The position numbers and the translations under genes were made by a program. A stretch of DNA of 9,047 bases, taken from the NCBI GenBank assembly GCA_964543855.1, contig CAZJAD010000096.1, positions 1 through 9,047 of the forward strand, written 5' to 3'. This DNA is from CAZJAD01 sp964543855 (GTDB lineage Bacteria > Electryoneota > RPQS01 > DYHQ01). This document shows positions 5,710 to 9,047 of this stretch, piece by piece. How positions within the stretch are numbered: the stretch's first letter is position 1; every line of letters starts with the position of its first letter. Under the pieces are notes generated by a model, which was given only the letters and a program-made list of their open reading frames with translations, had not been told where the DNA came from and searched no databases.

Positions 5710-6627
5710 TCAGCGCCGTTTTTTGCCCTTAATCGCCGTTCGCTGCGCCCATTCCAGGACGACGGGCGAGGCAATGAAGACCGTCGAGTAGGTGCCGGTG
5801 ACAACGCCGACAAGCATCGCAAAGGCAAATCCACGCACCACCGGTCCCGCAAACACAAAAAGCACCAGAACGACCAGGAAAACGGTGACAGACGTAATCA
5901 CGGTTCGCGAAAGCGTCTCGTTAATGCTGAGATTCATGATCTCTGCCAGCGACATCGTACGCAATTTCTTCAGATTCTCGCGGATGCGGTCAAAGACCAC
6001 GATCGTGTCATTAATCGAGAAACCGATCAGAGTCAGGAACGCAGCGACAACCTGCAATGAAATCTCATAGTTGAAAAAGGCAAAGAAACCAAGCGTGATG
6101 AGGACATCGTGGAAAATGGCGGCGATTCCCCCGATGGCGAACTTGAATTCAAAACGCCACGAAATATAAATCAGAATCAAAATAATCGCTATGACGGCCG
6201 AGAGAATGGCTTGGTTGCGCAGCTCATGGCCGATCTTGGGCCCAACCGCTTCGACATGGCGTACTTCAAAGGGATTGTCCGGGATGGTTTCGTGCAGAAC
6301 GGTTTCCATCCGTGGCACAAGGTCACCGGCGACCTCGGATTGCTTCACACGAATCAGGATTTCATCCGGATCACCCAGCGTGCGCACCCGCTTGACCTCG
6401 GCAACACCCAGGTCGAGAGCGGAGAGAGCTCCACGCACCTCACCCTCTGTGACGGGCTTCTCGAAACGCAGGTGGACATCCAACCCACCGCGAAAATCAA
6501 TCGAGTAGTTCGGCCCACGAATGATCAGCGTCACAAGTCCCGCCACAATGATGAGGGAGGATAGCGTGATCGCTGTCCAGCGAGCCTGAATGAAATTGAT
6601 GTTGGTTTTCTGGAGAAATTGCGGCAT
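5710..6627 (-). CDS. secF: Protein translocase subunit SecF
   Basis: SecF forms with SecD a membrane complex that uses the ion gradient to pull proteins through the SecYEG channel from the outer side. The 305-residue product is typical. A first membrane segment at about 18-37 is followed by the family signature YSIDFRGGLDVHLRF (41-55) and a periplasmic domain to about 135. Five membrane segments follow between about 138 and 292. The conserved FSINDTIVVFDRIREN (203-218), with Asp207 inside the membrane, is the part linked to ion-driven movement in the SecDF/RND family. The C-terminus is strongly basic (KGKKRR). Its ATG directly follows the secD TAA with no spacing, which implies translational coupling. 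Stability of the split secD-secF arrangement is normal for most bacteria; some Bacteroidota and Bacillota instead carry a fused SecDF. Confidence 0.97.
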   Translation of the reverse strand: MPQFLQKTNINFIQARWTAITLSSLIIVAGLVTLIIRGPNYSIDFRGGLDVHLRFEKPVTEGEVRGALSALDLGVAEVKRVRTLGDPDEILIRVKQSEVAGDLVPRMETVLHETIPDNPFEVRHVEAVGPKIGHELRNQAILSAVIAIILILIYISWRFEFKFAIGGIAAIFHDVLITLGFFAFFNYEISLQVVAAFLTLIGFSINDTIVVFDRIRENLKKLRTMSLAEIMNLSINETLSRTVITSVTVFLVVLVLFVFAGPVVRGFAFAMLVGVVTGTYSTVFIASPVVLEWAQRTAIKGKKRR

Positions 6628-8676
6628 TTACACGCTCAGTCGTTTTATGTGAAGGCGTTCGGTCAGAATATCATAAACAAGGCGGGTCACAACGATCGCC
6701 GCGAAAAGGTTCACACAAATGCCAACGGTCAGGGTTAGTGCAAAGCCCTTGATCGGCCCCGTGCCATAAAGAAGCAGCACAACGCCTGCAATGGCGGTGG
6801 TCACATTCGCGTCGATAATCGTGACGACCGCTCGCGCGAAGCCTGTATCAATCGCGGCTCGAACAGTCTTCCCAAGTCGCAGCTCTTCGCGGATCCGCTC
6901 GAAAATCAGCACATTCGCATCCACCGCCAAACCAATCGTCAGAATGATCCCCGCAATGCCCGGCATCGTCAGGGTAAACTGGAAAATCGCCAGCACGGCC
7001 ATCAGAAGAAAAACATTCAATATCATGGCGAAGTCCGCCAGCCCGCCGGAAAGACGATAATACCAGATCATAAAAAGCGTCACGGCCAGGAACGCAAGCA
7101 AGAGGGACACCTTGCCCTTCTCGATCGAATCATTGCCCAGCGATGGGCCAATGGTGCGCTCTTCAATCACCTGCACCGGAGCAGGCAGCGCACCGGCGCG
7201 AAGCACAATCGCCAAATCCCGCGCCTCATTCATGTCCCGCATACCCGTAATGACCGCATTGCCTCCCGCGATCTTCCCGCGAATCTGAGGCGCGCTGTGG
7301 ATCTTGTCATCGAGAACGATCGCCAGGCGTTTCCCGACATTCGCGCCGGTCACACGAGCAAAGGTCCGTCCCCCGGCTCGCGTCATGCTCATCTCCACGA
7401 TCGGTTTCCCGGCCTGATCAGGTTCATAACCTGACCCAATCGTCGAGCGCGCGTCCGCCAGTGTAGCACCTGTCTGCTCCGGTTCCTTCTTCACCAGATA
7501 GAGGATCCACAACGGTTCCCCGCCCTGCTCGAAATCCTCCGGCGCATTGGACCAGAGAAACTCCACATCCGGCGGCAAGGACTTCCGGACTTCCAGCGAG
7601 TGAATAATACGATTGACCTGAGATCGATTCTTCTGCGGAACAAGAATATTATTCGTTCCGCCAAGAAGCAAACTTAGGAAAGGATTCTCGGCGACCGCTC
7701 CCGTATCCAATTCCCCGACCTCGGCACCCGGTTCCGTGAAAAGTTCTTCGGCCTTAACGATACTCGTATCCACCGCCGTCGTATCCGTCTCGGCAAGCAC
7801 GGCGGTGTCGGCGGCCGCGTTGTCGGTCGCTGCCATCGTCGTATCAAGTCCCATGCGAGCCTTCACCGTGTTGTCAATCGCCGTCAAAATCTCCCGCGTG
7901 CGGTCGGGGTCGGTGAGCAGTTTGAATTCGAGAAGCGCCGTGCGACCGATGAGTTCGCGCGCACGCGCGGGATCCTTCACACCCGGCAGCTCAATGGCGA
8001 TGCGCCGCGCTCCAAGTTTGGCAATCGTCGGCTCAGACACGCCAAACTGGTCGACACGGTTGCGCAGAATCTCAAGCGACCGATTGATCGCGTCATCGGC
8101 GGCCTCCCGCAAGTCGTGTCGGATGGATTCGTCCGTCTGACCCGGTTCCCCCCAGTAACTCGAAAGAGAAATCCCCTCACGCGTGCAAAGCTCTTCCAGT
8201 GTCTCCAGAACATTGATATCGCTGACCAGTACCCGCTGCCGAAGCTCAGCCAGAATCCGCCGGAATCGATCGTCCTTGTTCTTCGCCGCATCCTCCACGA
8301 GCTTGACCAGATCGACTTCCAGAACAAGGTACATGCCGCCCTGCAGGTCGAGGCCGCGCTTGATGGCGTGGGCACGATTGTATTTCAGTGATCGGTAGAA
8401 AGGACCGCGCAGATACTCGACTTTCTCGATGGCCGCCGCTTTGGCAGCATCATCAAGCTCCGATTCTTCAATCTGCCCCTTCAGGTCCACATCATCACGG
8501 TAAATCTCGGCCCCGAGAGTGTTCAGCGGGATCCCCGATAGATCCGAAAGCTCAACGAGCTTCTGAGTCTCCTCCTTCGAGAGCTCCTCGTAGCGAAGGG
8601 TCGGATACAGGTACACCGCGCCCAGTACGATGAGTACGACAATCAAAAGAACGCGGAAAGGAATGGATTTTGTCAT
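6628..8676 (-). CDS. secD: Protein translocase subunit SecD (long form with Asp/Thr-rich insertion)
   Basis: SecD works with SecF in the late, ion-driven stage of protein export. At 682 residues it is longer than typical SecD (about 400-620). A membrane segment (7-24) is followed by the large periplasmic region with the hallmark IKRGLDLQGGMYLVLEVD (105-122), then AINRSLEILRNRVDQFGVSEP (196-216), IAIELPGV (226-233) and TALLEFKLL (246-254). Residues about 278-328 form a low-complexity insertion rich in Asp, Thr and Ala. The domain resumes with PIVEMSMTRAGGRTFARVTG (425-444) and ends with ERTIGPSLG (506-514). Five membrane segments follow from about 523 to 668, including GLAVDANVLIFERIREEL (582-599) with intramembrane Asp586. 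The ATG is supported by an AGGG Shine-Dalgarno site 8-9 bases upstream and by the hydrophobic segment directly after it. Confidence 0.97.
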   Translation of the reverse strand: MTKSIPFRVLLIVVLIVLGAVYLYPTLRYEELSKEETQKLVELSDLSGIPLNTLGAEIYRDDVDLKGQIEESELDDAAKAAAIEKVEYLRGPFYRSLKYNRAHAIKRGLDLQGGMYLVLEVDLVKLVEDAAKNKDDRFRRILAELRQRVLVSDINVLETLEELCTREGISLSSYWGEPGQTDESIRHDLREAADDAINRSLEILRNRVDQFGVSEPTIAKLGARRIAIELPGVKDPARARELIGRTALLEFKLLTDPDRTREILTAIDNTVKARMGLDTTMAATDNAAADTAVLAETDTTAVDTSIVKAEELFTEPGAEVGELDTGAVAENPFLSLLLGGTNNILVPQKNRSQVNRIIHSLEVRKSLPPDVEFLWSNAPEDFEQGGEPLWILYLVKKEPEQTGATLADARSTIGSGYEPDQAGKPIVEMSMTRAGGRTFARVTGANVGKRLAIVLDDKIHSAPQIRGKIAGGNAVITGMRDMNEARDLAIVLRAGALPAPVQVIEERTIGPSLGNDSIEKGKVSLLLAFLAVTLFMIWYYRLSGGLADFAMILNVFLLMAVLAIFQFTLTMPGIAGIILTIGLAVDANVLIFERIREELRLGKTVRAAIDTGFARAVVTIIDANVTTAIAGVVLLLYGTGPIKGFALTLTVGICVNLFAAIVVTRLVYDILTERLHIKRLSV

Positions 8677-8721
8677 CTTATACGCCCTGTTTGGCAGTTC
8701 CGGAAAGAAGCCGAAACACTA

Positions 8722-8749
8722 AATATACATTTATTTCCCTAATTGTCAA
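8722..8749 (-). promoter_or_regulatory. Housekeeping (sigma-70-type) promoter for secDF
   Basis: The minus strand has a perfect -35 TTGACA (8749-8744), a 16-base spacer and -10 TATATT (8727-8722), which matches TATAAT at 5 of 6. The spacer is AT-rich. Transcription would begin near 8715, about 39 bases before the secD ATG. The -35 starts only 4 bases after the stop of the upstream pseudouridine synthase gene, so the gap between the two genes is almost wholly promoter and leader. Confidence 0.85.
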
Positions 8750-8753
8750 GCGG

Positions 8754-9047
8754 TCAATCGCTCTTCGAGCGCAGGATTTCCAGAGCCTTAGAAAAGTCAT
8801 CCGGCAGCCCTGCTTCAAAAGCCATCGGCCGCTCCAGTACCGGATGTATAAATCCCAGCGTTTTCGCGTGCAGCGCCGGATGCTCCATCACCTCCAGCAG
8901 CTTCTCCAACAGCTGGCGCCGCGCCCCCGGCAATCCGCCCAAACGCTTGGTGCGCCCGCCGTAGTCCGGGTCGCCAAAGACCGGATGATGAATGTAGGAG
9001 AGGTGCACACGAATCTGGTGCGTTCGTCCGGTGCCCAGCCTCAGCGT
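8754..9047 (-). CDS. RluA/RluD-family pseudouridine synthase, C-terminal part (5' end outside window)
   Basis: The visible 97 residues are the C-terminal end of an RNA pseudouridine synthase, which isomerises uridine in rRNA (RluD acts on helix 69 of 23S rRNA). The frame stays open to the window edge; upstream of the GTG at 9008 it still encodes family sequence, so that codon is not the start. The signature is TGRTHQIRVHLSYIHHPVFG, followed by DPDYGG, which matches the RluA-family motif TGRTHQIRVHxxxxGxPxxGDxxYG. Next come HPALHAKTLGFIHP and LPDDF, matching the family's late LHAxxLxFxHP and lPxDf segments. The catalytic HRLDxxTSG motif would be upstream, outside the window. The RluD type is more likely than RluA or RluC from this end segment and gene context, but that cannot be settled here. 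The downstream secDF genes have their own promoter. Confidence 0.93.
   Translation of the reverse strand, partial: TLRLGTGRTHQIRVHLSYIHHPVFGDPDYGGRTKRLGGLPGARRQLLEKLLEVMEHPALHAKTLGFIHPVLERPMAFEAGLPDDFSKALEILRSKSD

Overview
The window carries mostly housekeeping and motility genes of a Gram-negative-type bacterium, about 55-57% GC by eye. The lineage is uncertain. The exported repeat protein with a closing fibronectin-like domain, the scarcity of strong Shine-Dalgarno sites, the long split SecD and the presence of MotAB suggest a flagellated member of the FCB group or a related candidate phylum (Zixibacteria, Eisenbacteria, Latescibacteria or Gemmatimonadota-like). That placement is inference; only tree-building would settle it.

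Layout. Only the first gene is on the plus strand: the 3' part of an exported repeat protein (2-967). It converges with everything else at a two-way terminator (1016-1045). Reading the minus strand from the right edge: the 3' end of an RluD-family pseudouridine synthase (8754-9047); a near-consensus housekeeping promoter (8722-8749); secD and secF (8676-5710), which abut, followed by a terminator; purA (5601-4309) with a terminator overlapping its last codons; tRNA-Lys(UUU) (4177-4105) with its terminator; an HD-GYP protein (4061-3021); a small ORF that resembles the anti-sigma factor FlgM (2922-2683); then motA and motB (2509-1047), overlapping by 4 bases.

The most informative part is 1047-4061. 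It reads as a compact motility-control block: a probable cyclic-di-GMP phosphodiesterase, a candidate anti-sigma-28 factor and the flagellar stator pair. A sigma-28 (FliA)-type promoter matching 14 of 16 core positions, with exactly the expected 11-base spacer, lies directly upstream of motA. A weaker site of the same architecture lies upstream of the FlgM-like ORF. If both hold, the small ORF would feed back on the sigma factor that reads the stator genes. The remaining genes cover protein export (SecDF), AMP synthesis (PurA), decoding (tRNA-Lys) and ribosome modification (RluD-like), and need no special explanation. I found no mobile element, CRISPR array, or sign of a wholly new system.
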